A stretch of 64,000 bases of DNA from Acidimicrobiaceae bacterium (GCA_947450115.1 CANFUE010000006.1:1-64000); one strand, 5' to 3'; numbered from the stretch's first letter, positions 26,928 to 36,724 are shown. A program made the numbers and translations. The notes: a model not told the origin generated them from the letters alone.

Positions 26928-27776
26928 TTATTCTGCGTCGAAAAATGCAATACCCATCGTGCCACGCCCGGCATGTGCACCGATGACTGCACCAATATCG
27001 CCAACTTCAATACTGCCTGAGTAGATTGTGCGCAACGAAGAGAGGAATGCATCGGTGTCGTCGCAGTCAGCTTGCAAGACGGCAAGGTTGGAGATGTTTC
27101 CATGCTCTTTTACTTTTTCTAACAAGAACGCCAGTGCCTTTGAACGTGTGCGTTGGCGACCACCCTCTTCTACCTTGCCGCCACGGACGTCAATAATGGG
27201 CTTAATGGAGAGCGCAGACGCCAACATTCCCTTCACACCGCCAATGCGGCCACCTTTTTTCAGGTTTTCTAGGGTGTCGAGTGCTCCATATACATGCACC
27301 CGGTGGCTGAGCGCTGTTGCGAGCGCGGCAACTTCGCTCAGGCTGGCACCTTGCGCAGCCTTCGTTGCACAAGCAGTTGCGATGATGCCTTGTCCCATCG
27401 ACACACTGCGCGAATCGACTACCTGCACCGAAAACGGGTTCGCGGTGTCTTCACCAACGAGGCGGGCAGCAATTTCGGCGCTTTGCATCGTGGCCGATAC
27501 TCCAGACGATAAAGAAACCACGAGTACACCGGTTGCACCTTCACTTTGTAGGCGGCGGTAAGCGGCTTCAAATTGGCCAGGAGAAGGCGCGGCGGTTTCT
27601 GGAAGGACAGGAGAAGCAGTGCATTTTGCCCAAAATTCTTTGGGGGTGAAATCTTCGCCATCGATGTAGTCGGTTTCGCCGAAGCGAATGGTGAGAGGAA
27701 CAACAACAATTTTGTGTTGTTGAAGGAGATGCTGCGGGAGGTCGCAGGCACTGTCGGTCACGATACGGATGGTCAT
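26928..27776 (-). CDS. DegV family (fatty-acid-binding) protein
   Basis: MTIRIVTDSACDLPQHLLQQHKIVVVPLTIRFGETDYIDGEDFTPKEFW. Confidence 0.93.
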   Translation of the reverse strand: MTIRIVTDSACDLPQHLLQQHKIVVVPLTIRFGETDYIDGEDFTPKEFWAKCTASPVLPETAAPSPGQFEAAYRRLQSEGATGVLVVSLSSGVSATMQSAEIAARLVGEDTANPFSVQVVDSRSVSMGQGIIATACATKAAQGASLSEVAALATALSHRVHVYGALDTLENLKKGGRIGGVKGMLASALSIKPIIDVRGGKVEEGGRQRTRSKALAFLLEKVKEHGNISNLAVLQADCDDTDAFLSSLRTIYSGSIEVGDIGAVIGAHAGRGTMGIAFFDAE

Positions 27777-27796
27777 AATGCATCTACCGTAGTGCT

Positions 27797-29797
27797 TTAT
27801 TCCGATGGGGTGAGTGCTACAAGTGCGCGCCGCCGCCGTGAGCGCCAGTTATGGGCCCACCATGTGAGAAGAACGAGGATGGCGGTGGCGCTCACCACAA
27901 GACCAAGACCCGCGAGGGCACTGACGCGAGCGGTGACCTTTAACTCCTCGGAGAGTGGGCTATTGCCTGTGGGGGTGAAGAGTTGGAAATAAACGGGGAA
28001 GCGACCGTTGCTGCGCGCTACCACCTTCACTGCAATGTTGGTGCTGGAGTTGGCGGGAAGGTCAACGAGTTGAAAGGCCTCGGGGAAGGTGAGTTTCGCA
28101 CTGCGATAGCGAAGAATCACTTTCATAGGGGATGCGCTGGTGTTTTTTACCTGCAGGCGAATTTCACTCTTATGGCCGCTCAGGGTGAAATTTGCTGATT
28201 GAGGCAAACTCACGGCATGGCGTATGGCGGTGAGAGATGAGGAAATGTCCTCGAGGTATGTAGCCCGTTGCGATTCTGTTGTTGTTCGCGCCGCCGACAC
28301 TGCGGTCAAGGTATTCCAGGTCGCAATGCGCGGGTCATTGGCGAGAAGCATTGATGAAGTATTTGCAATGCGTGGCAAGAGTTTGTCGAGTGCGACCTTC
28401 AACGCATCGAGCGAGGTGTCTTCAGCACGGCGCAAGGTAACGGGTGGGCTTGTTGCAGTTGCTTGAGGAAATACTGGCTGCGAAGCAAAGGCGAGCACAG
28501 GGCTAGAGCCGATGATCCGAAATAATTGCCGCAGCACTGCACCGTTTCCGATTTCACCATTGGATGAACTGAGGAGAACTTGATGTTGCTGAGCTTGTGG
28601 AGAAGTAAATGAAAGCTCTTCACGCTGGATGATGAGCTCAGCTGTAATACGCGTTGCACGATCCAATGGGGTGAGCGCTTCATTTGCCATGACGCCGGCA
28701 TAGCGAGCATCGGTTCCATATACGCCAAGAGAGCCGCCATCGGGGAGCTGCGTGAGGTAGGGGACTCCAGAATCGAGGGGGGCATCAAAAGATTTCTGGG
28801 CACTCGGTGTGAGCACTACTTGCCGCGTTCCTAAATCGCGCAAAAGTGCTGCCCCGCCCGTGGTGAGTGGGTCTGATAACACCATGGCATCGCGCGATGG
28901 AGTGCGTTGCATGAGCGTAGAAGTGATGTCTTCACCCGTTGTGAGTTGTCGAGCAAAGAGGTCTTGAAAGCCGATGTGTGCAATTGCGCTGGGGTTCAAG
29001 GGAACTTGCGGAGTAGCACTCAACGTGTGGATGCTGAGAAGATCACGAATGTCATCAAGAAGAATTTTGTCGTCGTTTGACCCTGAGTGCGCTAACGCAT
29101 TGAGAAGTTCTGGTTGAAGTGAAAGCAATGAGCCTTGGCCAACGCCTGAAAAAGCATCGGCAAATTTTTTGAGTACAGCAAGAGCATCGGCAGTAAGCGC
29201 GGTGGCTCCTGAGAAATTTGCGCTAGGTGGTGCTGTAACGCTGACGACTGGAATGATCTGAAGGCGATCTTGTGGCGTGAGGGAAGCAGCATCACTTGAA
29301 GAAAAATGATGCACGAAAGTAGTTGCGCTAGCACGTATTTCTTTGCCTTCATAAACAGTAAAGGTGAGTGGATACACACCGGATTGATTCATGTACAACC
29401 CTGCAGTAGCTGAAGTTTTTGTGGTTGTTGGGAGTTCTAAAATGAAGCGCCCCGCTGCATTTTGAGTGATGTTTAACGTATTCAACCGAACACCATCGAG
29501 GGGAACCGGCAAAATATTTTTTTCAGTGATATTTTGAAATGCCTGACGCGATTCAACATGTTGTGACAAAACAACGTCGATATCTATGTTGTCTTGCGGC
29601 GCGAGTGGTTTTCCATTTTCTGTAATGGCTACAACAAATCGCATGGTGGCATTATCGAGAACAGTAAAACTTTGCTGTGTAAACCCGATAGCTACATTTG
29701 TAGTGGGAGTGGATGTTGCATAGGTGACCTGCGGAAGTATGAATGCACCAAGGACAACGATGATCACACTCGCGGCGAATGCTTTTAGTCGGTACAT
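27797..29797 (-). CDS. DUF6049-like large secreted/membrane protein
   Basis: N-terminal signal peptide and C-terminal TM (LGLVVSATAILVLLTWWAHNWRSRRRR); position between cca and the kinase/sigma genes as in other actinobacteria. Confidence 0.65.
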   Translation of the reverse strand: MYRLKAFAASVIIVVLGAFILPQVTYATSTPTTNVAIGFTQQSFTVLDNATMRFVVAITENGKPLAPQDNIDIDVVLSQHVESRQAFQNITEKNILPVPLDGVRLNTLNITQNAAGRFILELPTTTKTSATAGLYMNQSGVYPLTFTVYEGKEIRASATTFVHHFSSSDAASLTPQDRLQIIPVVSVTAPPSANFSGATALTADALAVLKKFADAFSGVGQGSLLSLQPELLNALAHSGSNDDKILLDDIRDLLSIHTLSATPQVPLNPSAIAHIGFQDLFARQLTTGEDITSTLMQRTPSRDAMVLSDPLTTGGAALLRDLGTRQVVLTPSAQKSFDAPLDSGVPYLTQLPDGGSLGVYGTDARYAGVMANEALTPLDRATRITAELIIQREELSFTSPQAQQHQVLLSSSNGEIGNGAVLRQLFRIIGSSPVLAFASQPVFPQATATSPPVTLRRAEDTSLDALKVALDKLLPRIANTSSMLLANDPRIATWNTLTAVSAARTTTESQRATYLEDISSSLTAIRHAVSLPQSANFTLSGHKSEIRLQVKNTSASPMKVILRYRSAKLTFPEAFQLVDLPANSSTNIAVKVVARSNGRFPVYFQLFTPTGNSPLSEELKVTARVSALAGLGLVVSATAILVLLTWWAHNWRSRRRRALVALTPSE

Positions 29798-30504
29798 GAG
29801 CGCTCGAGTACAAAAAGTGAATAAGACATCGGTGTAAAACCGAGGGAGTTGTACAACGACAACGCAGCAGTGTTGGCGATATCGGTGTTCACCAGTGCAT
29901 TTTGCATACCCCGAGAACCTAACCAGTGCATCGCGTCGAGCACCAGCTTTCTTCCTTGGCCTTCACGCTGAACGCTCGGGTGCACGGCGAGGCGTTGGAT
30001 GTAGCCGTACTGCGGTTCGATAGGGCTGGGGGTGAATCCCGATAGGCAATAACTGGAGTTTCGGCGACATCGCGATGGTGCAAGGCCACGCACCCGATGG
30101 AATTGGGTTGCCTGTTTGGCAGCGAGCAGGGCTGGGGGGTCAATTGCCCACTCGCCATGAAATGCTGCGCAGTCAATGCGTACTGCCGCAGCGGTGGTCA
30201 CCCGACGAACGGCCATTTTGCCTGAAGTGGTGGTGACGTTCTGCAGTGGCGCACTGAGAAGTAAGAGCTCTTGTTTCACGGAAAAACCCACAGTGGCGAG
30301 TATGCCAGCAAGTTGAGGGCTCACCGCGTTCGTTCTTACCCGTGTGAACCCGCCGCGTTGAGCGGTCTCGAGCCACATTTTCACTACGTCACTCGTGATG
30401 GTTGCCTCGGGGTGATGGCCGCTACGCAAAGTAAGTAATGCGGTGGTCGGGTCATAGGGCCAGTTGCCAAACAGGGGGGCAACGGGGCGAGGTTCCATAA
30501 ACAC
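29785..30504 (-). CDS. GNAT family N-acetyltransferase
   Basis: YIQRLAVHPSVQREGQGRKLVLDAMHWLGSRGMQNALVNTDIANTAALSLYNSLGF. Confidence 0.85.
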   Translation of the reverse strand: MFMEPRPVAPLFGNWPYDPTTALLTLRSGHHPEATITSDVVKMWLETAQRGGFTRVRTNAVSPQLAGILATVGFSVKQELLLLSAPLQNVTTTSGKMAVRRVTTAAAVRIDCAAFHGEWAIDPPALLAAKQATQFHRVRGLAPSRCRRNSSYCLSGFTPSPIEPQYGYIQRLAVHPSVQREGQGRKLVLDAMHWLGSRGMQNALVNTDIANTAALSLYNSLGFTPMSYSLFVLERSCTD

Positions 30505-30552
30505 ACATATGACCGTAGTGGTCGGGCTTCATCTGCGTAGCCTGAAAGTCTG

Positions 30553-31983
30553 ATGATTCCCGAACGCTTCACCCCTGTCTTAGAGGAACTTGCTCCCCTC
30601 ACCGCGCGCTTTGCCGCGGCGAATAAGCGGCTGTACCTGGTAGGCGGTACGGTGCGCGATCTTTTATTGGGCCCAGCGGGCGATGCACATTTGCCTGGGG
30701 CATCGCCAGACATGGATTTTGACGCCACAACGAACGCATTGCCACAGGAAATCAAGTCAATCATTGAGGGTTGGGCAGATGCAGTGTGGTCGCAGGGTGA
30801 AAAATTTGGCACTATCGGCGCAAAAAAGAACGGCCGCGTGTACGAAATCACCACACACCGCGCCGAGGCATATTCGCCCGATTCACGCAAACCCGATGTG
30901 CAATTTTCCGATGATATTGAGGCCGACCTTTCACGGCGCGATTTCACCATCAATGCAATGGCGCTTGAGCTCACCTCATCTAGCCCTGTTTTAGTTGACC
31001 CCTTTAATGGTGCGGCCGACCTCATGACAAAAGTCCTTCGTACTCCTTTGTCACCTGAAGAGAGCTTCAACGACGATCCATTGCGCATGTTGCGCGCGGC
31101 GCGCTTTGTTGCGGCCCTCAATCTCACTGCCGAACCAGAGCTCGTTGAAGCAGTCAAAAATATGGCGCCGCGCCTCGACATCATTTCGCGGGAACGCATT
31201 CAACACGAACTCGATCGACTGCTCACGACCGACCACCCCACTGCGGGTTTATGGTTCATGGTCGACACGGGGCTCGCTGCTCAATTTTTCCCCGAGCTTC
31301 CCAACATGAGCGTGGAGCAAGACCCCATTCATCGTCACAAAGATGTTCTGACGCACACCTTGGCGGTTGTAGAAAATGTGCGCCCCAATGCGCATCCCTC
31401 TTTCAACTTTCGCATTACTCGCCTTGCTGCATTATTTCACGATATTGGTAAACCAAAAACGCGGGCAATTCATAAAGGCAAAGGAATCACTTTTCATCAT
31501 CATGAAGTAGTTGGTGCGCGCATGACCCGCGATCGTTTGAAAGCTCTGAAATATTCCAGCGAAGACGTGCAGGCTATTACCGCTCTTGTTGAACTGCATT
31601 TGCGCTTTCACACATATCAAATGGGATGGACCGATTCCGCAGTACGTCGTTATGTGCGCGATGCAGGGCCACTGCTCAACGAACTCAATGTGCTTACCCG
31701 ATGTGACTGCACCACGCGCAATGAACGCAAGGCGTTGGTGTTGTCACAGCGCATGGATGAACTGGAAAAACGCATTGCAGAGTTGATGGAAAAAGAAGAA
31801 CTTGCTGCACTAAGACCCGAACTTGATGGTCTTGAAGTGATGCAGCGCCTTGGGGTGCAGCCCGGTCGCGAAGTGGGTAAAGCGCTCAATTTCCTTATGG
31901 AAATCCGCATTGAAGAAGGTTTGCTTGGCGCCGAAGAAATTGGCCGACGCTTAGATGCGTGGTGGAGCGAACAAAAAAATTAA
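30553..31983 (+). CDS. cca: CCA tRNA nucleotidyltransferase
   Basis: LYLVGGTVRDLLLG; DMDFDATTNA; RRDFTINAMALEL; HD domain LAALFHDIGKPKTR. Confidence 0.96.
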   Translation: MIPERFTPVLEELAPLTARFAAANKRLYLVGGTVRDLLLGPAGDAHLPGASPDMDFDATTNALPQEIKSIIEGWADAVWSQGEKFGTIGAKKNGRVYEITTHRAEAYSPDSRKPDVQFSDDIEADLSRRDFTINAMALELTSSSPVLVDPFNGAADLMTKVLRTPLSPEESFNDDPLRMLRAARFVAALNLTAEPELVEAVKNMAPRLDIISRERIQHELDRLLTTDHPTAGLWFMVDTGLAAQFFPELPNMSVEQDPIHRHKDVLTHTLAVVENVRPNAHPSFNFRITRLAALFHDIGKPKTRAIHKGKGITFHHHEVVGARMTRDRLKALKYSSEDVQAITALVELHLRFHTYQMGWTDSAVRRYVRDAGPLLNELNVLTRCDCTTRNERKALVLSQRMDELEKRIAELMEKEELAALRPELDGLEVMQRLGVQPGREVGKALNFLMEIRIEEGLLGAEEIGRRLDAWWSEQKN

Positions 31984-32594
31984 GAACCAAGCTTGCGCGC
32001 ACGCATAGCGAGTGTTGTTGGAACAAGCGCACGCGGTGCATTGAGCGGCATGAGTTCATACAAGAGATCAATGGCAAAGTTGCTGCGTTGCAATGACATG
32101 CACAGTTCACCAATGGTGAGTGCACCATCGGCACCATAACGACGCCGCGCAACGGCATCATCGTTGTCGAACATTGCAGCTGCTGGGTGCTCGACTACTG
32201 CAACAAAAGATGCTTCAGATTTCAACACACGATGCACTTGTCGCAAGAGTCGATCAATGTCGTCAACGGAGTTCAGTTTGTCGATGCACAACACAAGGTC
32301 AAGCGATGAACTGGTGACGAAACCCATGTCGGCAAGTTCTGCTTGATGAAACTCAACACGTACTTCTGCTGCTTCAGCGGTGCGGCGAGCAAGGGCAATG
32401 CGCTCGGCTGAATTATCAATGGCCATGGCGCGCGCACCCGACTGTGCCATCGCGACAGAATTGGCATGTCCGTGGGGCAATCCGAGTTCAAGAACACGCT
32501 TTCGCTTCACATCGCCCACCAGGCGCAACTCGGCATCGTTGGCCACATGGGGTCCAAAAGAGATGGTGTGTTGGGGAGGTTCAGAAACTGCCAT
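31980..32594 (-). CDS. Class I SAM-dependent methyltransferase
   Basis: RVLELGLPHGHANSVAMAQSGARAMAIDNSAERIALARR; LDLVLCIDKLNSV. Confidence 0.85.
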   Translation of the reverse strand: MAVSEPPQHTISFGPHVANDAELRLVGDVKRKRVLELGLPHGHANSVAMAQSGARAMAIDNSAERIALARRTAEAAEVRVEFHQAELADMGFVTSSSLDLVLCIDKLNSVDDIDRLLRQVHRVLKSEASFVAVVEHPAAAMFDNDDAVARRRYGADGALTIGELCMSLQRSNFAIDLLYELMPLNAPRALVPTTLAMRARKLGS

Positions 32595-32655
32595 AGAAGA
32601 AGTGTGGCAAGAGCACCGTTGCTCATGAGGGATATGCGGTGACTATCGTTATGGC

Positions 32656-33072
32656 ATGAGCTTTACAGCCGGGTCATTACGAGGGACAGGGGGCGCAGTT
32701 GATCACCGCCTCGCGCGCCAACACCTCATTAATGAATACCGCCGGGGTCGCCTCAGCATCGACCAAGTGTGCGATGCACACCCGGAACTCATGCGTGCCG
32801 CAAGGAACTTTGGCGAAGAGTCGCGGGTCAAGTGCCCCATTTGCGCCGATGACCAGTTGGTCTTAGTGACCTACGCCTTTGGGCCGCACCTCCCCTCGCA
32901 TGGCCGATGTGTCACCACCCGCTCGGAAATGGCCCAAATCCAGCGGCGAGCAAATACTGGGGCAGGCACTGCTGAATACACTGCCTACGTGGTGGAAGCC
33001 TGCCGCTTATGTCGCTGGCACCACTTAGTACGCATGGTGCCCATTACCCCCCAGCGGGCGGCCTCGGCCTAA
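32656..33072 (+). CDS. DUF5318-like protein
   Basis: DHRLARQHLINEYRRGRLSIDQVCDAHPELMRAARNFG...CPICADDQLVLVTYAFG; adjacent to rpsF. Confidence 0.75.
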   Translation: MSFTAGSLRGTGGAVDHRLARQHLINEYRRGRLSIDQVCDAHPELMRAARNFGEESRVKCPICADDQLVLVTYAFGPHLPSHGRCVTTRSEMAQIQRRANTGAGTAEYTAYVVEACRLCRWHHLVRMVPITPQRAASA

Positions 33073-33216
33073 GAAAACCCTTATACTTCAAGGATTTTAT
33101 AAAATTCTGGCGGGAAGTAACACCCTCGGAACACAATAGGGGCAATGGAATGTGCCGCTGCTTCTCGTCGTGTTGCTTTGTCTTGCCGATACGCTGTCAT
33201 TTCCTTATCCACCCTG

Positions 33217-33256
33217 CCCCTCACGGGGCCACGGTCCGTACCGTGTCCGAAGGGAG
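33217..33256 (+). promoter_or_regulatory. Candidate S6:S18 autoregulatory leader element upstream of rpsF
   Basis: Hairpin CCCC-TCAC-GGGG (33217-33228), hairpin CACGGT-CCGT-ACCGTG (33230-33245), then tCCGaagggag. Confidence 0.4.
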
Positions 33257-33259
33257 TAC

Positions 33260-33598
33260 ATGCACATGAAACGTGCTTATGAATTAATGGTCATCCTTAG
33301 TGGAGACCTCGACGACAATGCAGCGCAGTTGCAGGTGAAGGCCATCACGGCTTCCATCACTGCCGTTGGTGCCAGCATTCACGGAAACCCCGATTGGTGG
33401 GGCAAGCGCCGTTTCGCGTATCCCATCAATAAAAAAGAAGATGGCTATTACGTCGTCTACAACCTCGAGGCTCTTGGTGGAGCTTTAGATGAAGTTGAGC
33501 GCACGCTCCGTATTGCCGACGAAGTGGTTCGTCACAAGCTCATGCGCTTGCCCGACCACGAAGCAGCACGCCGCGGCATGATGTCGGCGAGTGCGTAG
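33260..33598 (+). CDS. rpsF: 30S ribosomal protein bS6
   Basis: MKRAYELMVILSGDLDD...WWGKRRFAYPINKKEDGYYVVYNLEA; LRIADEVVRHKLMRL. Confidence 0.95.
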   Translation: MHMKRAYELMVILSGDLDDNAAQLQVKAITASITAVGASIHGNPDWWGKRRFAYPINKKEDGYYVVYNLEALGGALDEVERTLRIADEVVRHKLMRLPDHEAARRGMMSASA

Positions 33599-33652
33599 TC
33601 GGCTTTTCGTTCACGAAAAGTTCCACACACTACTTACGTAGAGGAGATACAT

Positions 33653-34093
33653 ATGTCAGAGAACTCCATCACCCTTGTCGGCAACCTCACCCGAGACCCA
33701 GAACTGCGCTTCACCACTGGTGGACGCGGCGTGGCCTCATTTGGCATCGCCGTTGGCCGTCGTTATCAGGTCAATGGTGAATGGCAAGAGCAAACCTCGT
33801 ACTTCAATATCACTGCTTGGGGCCAACTCGGCGAAAACGCAGCGGCAACCTTTACTAAAGGTACCCGCGTCATCGTTACTGGGCGTCTCGAGCAGCGTGA
33901 ATACACCACCCGTGAAGGCGATAAGCGCACGGCAATTGAAGTCGTGGCCGACGAAATCGGACCAAGCTTGCGTTGGGCAACAGCCCAAGTTGAGCGCCAA
34001 TCCCGCCAAGGTGGCGAAGCCGCCGCCCCCCGCGGAGCATCCAGCAACACCTCTCCCGACCCATACATGGGTGGGGAAGAAGAACCCTTCTAG
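33653..34093 (+). CDS. ssb: Single-stranded DNA-binding protein
   Basis: NSITLVGNLTRDPELRFTTGGRGVASFGIAVGRR; acidic C-tip EEEPF. Confidence 0.96.
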   Translation: MSENSITLVGNLTRDPELRFTTGGRGVASFGIAVGRRYQVNGEWQEQTSYFNITAWGQLGENAAATFTKGTRVIVTGRLEQREYTTREGDKRTAIEVVADEIGPSLRWATAQVERQSRQGGEAAAPRGASSNTSPDPYMGGEEEPF

Positions 34094-34114
34094 AACGAAA
34101 CTGCAGAGAGAAAC

Positions 34115-34552
34115 ATGACTAGCAAATCAAACAAAATCCGTATGGCGAAAGCCGCCATTCGTAAAACCGGAAAAAAGAAGCCAAACGCCATCGACACCGA
34201 GCGCGTGAAGTTTGTTGACTATAAAGATGTCAACTTGCTGCAGCGCTTCATGTCTGACCGCTCCAAAATCCGCGGTCAGCGCATTGCCGGCACCACCGTT
34301 CAACAGCAGCGCGATATTGCAAATGCAGTGAAAAACGCTCGCGAAATGGCCCTGTTGCCATATGCCAAGCGCGTGTCTTCTACGCGTGCACCACGCCCCG
34401 GATCCGATCGTGAAGATCGTGAAGATCGCGGCGACCGCGGTGACCGTGGTGAGCGCGGCGATAAGTACGCACCTCGTGAGGCTGCTGTTGCGGCAGTTGC
34501 TACCGAAAACACCGATGTTGTAGAAATCGAAACGAATGGTGAGGAAGCCTGA
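34115..34552 (+). CDS. rpsR: 30S ribosomal protein bS18 with long C-terminal extension
   Basis: [51 protein letters not shown]; extension with [19 protein letters not shown]. Confidence 0.93.
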   Translation: MTSKSNKIRMAKAAIRKTGKKKPNAIDTERVKFVDYKDVNLLQRFMSDRSKIRGQRIAGTTVQQQRDIANAVKNAREMALLPYAKRVSSTRAPRPGSDREDREDRGDRGDRGERGDKYAPREAAVAAVATENTDVVEIETNGEEA

Positions 34553-35001
34553 TGTTAAAAGTCATTTTGCGTAGCGACATTAAAGGTCTCGGCAACCGTG
34601 GCGACATCGTCAACGTTGCCGACGGCCATGCCCGCAACTTTTTATTGCCCAATGGTCATGCCATCACCGCAACCGATGGTGCAGTGGCACAGGCAGCAGC
34701 AATGCGTAAAGCACGTGCCGCCAAAGAGCGCGCCACTCGTGAAGCAGCACTTGAAGTTGCAGCACGTTTGAACGCCGTTACTTTGTCGGTACCAGCAAAG
34801 GCCGGTAACGAAGGTCGCTTGTTCGGTTCAGTTACTAGCGCCGACATCGTCGCAGCTGTGAAGAGCCAAACAGGTATCGAAATTGAGCGCCGCGATGTTG
34901 ACATCGAAGCTCCTATTCGTACGTTGGGCAAGCATTCTGTAGTGGTCTCGTTGTACCACGACGTCACGAGCACTGTCTCGGTCGATGTCGTCGCACAATA
35001 G
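34552..35001 (+). CDS. rplI: 50S ribosomal protein bL9
   Basis: [37 protein letters not shown]. Confidence 0.97.
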   Translation: MLKVILRSDIKGLGNRGDIVNVADGHARNFLLPNGHAITATDGAVAQAAAMRKARAAKERATREAALEVAARLNAVTLSVPAKAGNEGRLFGSVTSADIVAAVKSQTGIEIERRDVDIEAPIRTLGKHSVVVSLYHDVTSTVSVDVVAQ

Positions 35002-35078
35002 TTATCCACAGAACTCACCCGATACAGCACAGGCTTACACACAGACTTATCCACAAGTCTTACCCCTAGTAATCCACA
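35002..35078. promoter_or_regulatory. DnaA-box array in rplI-dnaB gap
   Basis: TTATCCACA 35002, TTACACACA 35035, TTATCCACA 35047, TAATCCACA 35070, plus weaker TACAGCACA at 35023. Confidence 0.78.
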
Positions 35079-35103
35079 AGGTATCTCAGGCAAGGTAAGA
35101 GAC

Positions 35104-36465
35104 GTGTCCGATACATACAACGCTTCAGCAGCACGCGTCACCGCTCGCGTGCCGCCACACAACCTCGATGCCGAGGTCTCGTTACTTGGCGCAATGTTGT
35201 TGTCGAAAGACGCCATTGGTGCTGGCTCAGAGCGTGGAGTTGCCCCTGGTGATTTTTATAAGCCAGCGCACCAACACATTTATGACGCCATTCAAGCACT
35301 CACCACCATGGGTGAACCCGTCGACGTGGTCACGGTCTCCGACAAACTGCAGCGTGCTGGCCTCTTAGACACCGTCGGAGGAATCGACTATTTAGTCGAC
35401 CTACAAAACCGCACTCCTGCAGTGTCGAGCGCCGATCGTTATGCGCGCATCGTGCGTGAAACTGCTCTCTTGCGCGGCCTCATTAGCGCGGCATCGTCTA
35501 TTGCCGAAATTGCTTACAGCCAGCCCGACAACATTGAAAACGCTCTCGACCAAGCCGAGTCGCGCATCTTCGACGTGGCACAAAATCAGGTAACCGATTC
35601 GTTAGTGCGCATTAACGACCTCATGCCAGAAACAATGACGCACCTTGAAGACATCATGGAGCGCGGCGACCCTATTACCGGCGTGCCCTCGGGCTTTAAC
35701 GATCTCGACGATTTGTTGTCGGGCTTTCAACCCGGCACGCTCAATATTATTGGTGCTCGCCCAGCGATGGGTAAAAGTGCATTCGCAATGGGCATGGCCG
35801 TCAACGTGGCCACCATTACACAAAAGCCTGTTTTGTTTTTCTCTTTGGAAATGGGTCGCGCCGAATTATCACAACGTATTTTGTCGAGCGAAGCGCGCGT
35901 CGATAGCGCCAAGTTACGCAGCGGCCGCTTAAACGACGAAGACTGGCGCCGCATTGGCCGCGCCATTGGGCGCCTTTCCATTCCGTTGTATATCGACGAC
36001 AACTCATCGGTCACTGTGATGGAAATTCGCGCCAAGGCGCGCCGCATTGCCTCACAGTACGACGGCCTCGGCATGATAGTTATCGACTACTTGCAACTCA
36101 TGGGTGGCAACTCAGGGTCAGAAAACCGACAACTCGAAGTGAGTGAAATTAGTCGTAACTTAAAAATTTTGGCACGCGATTTCAAAATTCCCGTTGTTGC
36201 ACTGAGCCAGTTGAGTCGTGGTCTCGAGCAACGCCAAGACAAGCGGCCAACCCTGTCTGACCTTCGTGAGTCGGGTGCATTGGAACAAGACGCCGACGTC
36301 GTGATGTTTTTGTATCGCCCAGGCGTGTATGAAGACGACCCACAACGTAAAGCCGATGCGTATCTCAACGTGGCTAAGCATCGTGCCGGCGCCATTGGCG
36401 ATGTGCGTTTAGTATTTCAAGCTAATTACACCCGCTTTGAAAACTTCACAGCTAAAGGTCAATGA
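35104..36465 (+). CDS. dnaB: Replicative DNA helicase DnaB
   Basis: PPHNLDAEVSLLGAMLL; IIGARPAMGKSAFAMGMA; IVIDYLQLM; LSQLSRGLEQRQDKRPTLSDLRESGALEQDADVV. Confidence 0.98.
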   Translation: MSDTYNASAARVTARVPPHNLDAEVSLLGAMLLSKDAIGAGSERGVAPGDFYKPAHQHIYDAIQALTTMGEPVDVVTVSDKLQRAGLLDTVGGIDYLVDLQNRTPAVSSADRYARIVRETALLRGLISAASSIAEIAYSQPDNIENALDQAESRIFDVAQNQVTDSLVRINDLMPETMTHLEDIMERGDPITGVPSGFNDLDDLLSGFQPGTLNIIGARPAMGKSAFAMGMAVNVATITQKPVLFFSLEMGRAELSQRILSSEARVDSAKLRSGRLNDEDWRRIGRAIGRLSIPLYIDDNSSVTVMEIRAKARRIASQYDGLGMIVIDYLQLMGGNSGSENRQLEVSEISRNLKILARDFKIPVVALSQLSRGLEQRQDKRPTLSDLRESGALEQDADVVMFLYRPGVYEDDPQRKADAYLNVAKHRAGAIGDVRLVFQANYTRFENFTAKGQ

Positions 36466-36468
36466 CAC

Positions 36469-36675
36469 ATGTTTCTTGGTGACGAACTTCTTGCGTATCT
36501 TGTTCTCGCTCTCGGTGGCGCATTGTGTGCCGGCAATATTCTTGCCATTGTGAAACCACCACCGCGACCTAAGAGCGAAGAAGATCTTCCGCGAGCACCT
36601 ATGGCCCGCACGGTAACCATGGCTGCTGTTGGTGGCATTGCTGCTGCGTGGGCACTCGCTAGCTTGCTGAGATAA
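36469..36675 (+). CDS. Small membrane protein, 68 aa
   Basis: Follows dnaB; two hydrophobic segments. Confidence 0.55.
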   Translation: MFLGDELLAYLVLALGGALCAGNILAIVKPPPRPKSEEDLPRAPMARTVTMAAVGGIAAAWALASLLR

Positions 36676-36724
36676 TACGACCTGTCGTCAACTCGCAAGG
36701 TAAGTAAAAGAACTCAGAAATAGT

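Noticed and set aside
30384-31199. 271-aa minus-strand ORF opposite cca
   Set aside because: Ser/Arg-rich antisense shadow of a certain CCA nucleotidyltransferase.
34081-34114. Possible unusual SSB C-terminus
   Set aside because: EEEPF is a normal variant of the acidic SSB tip.
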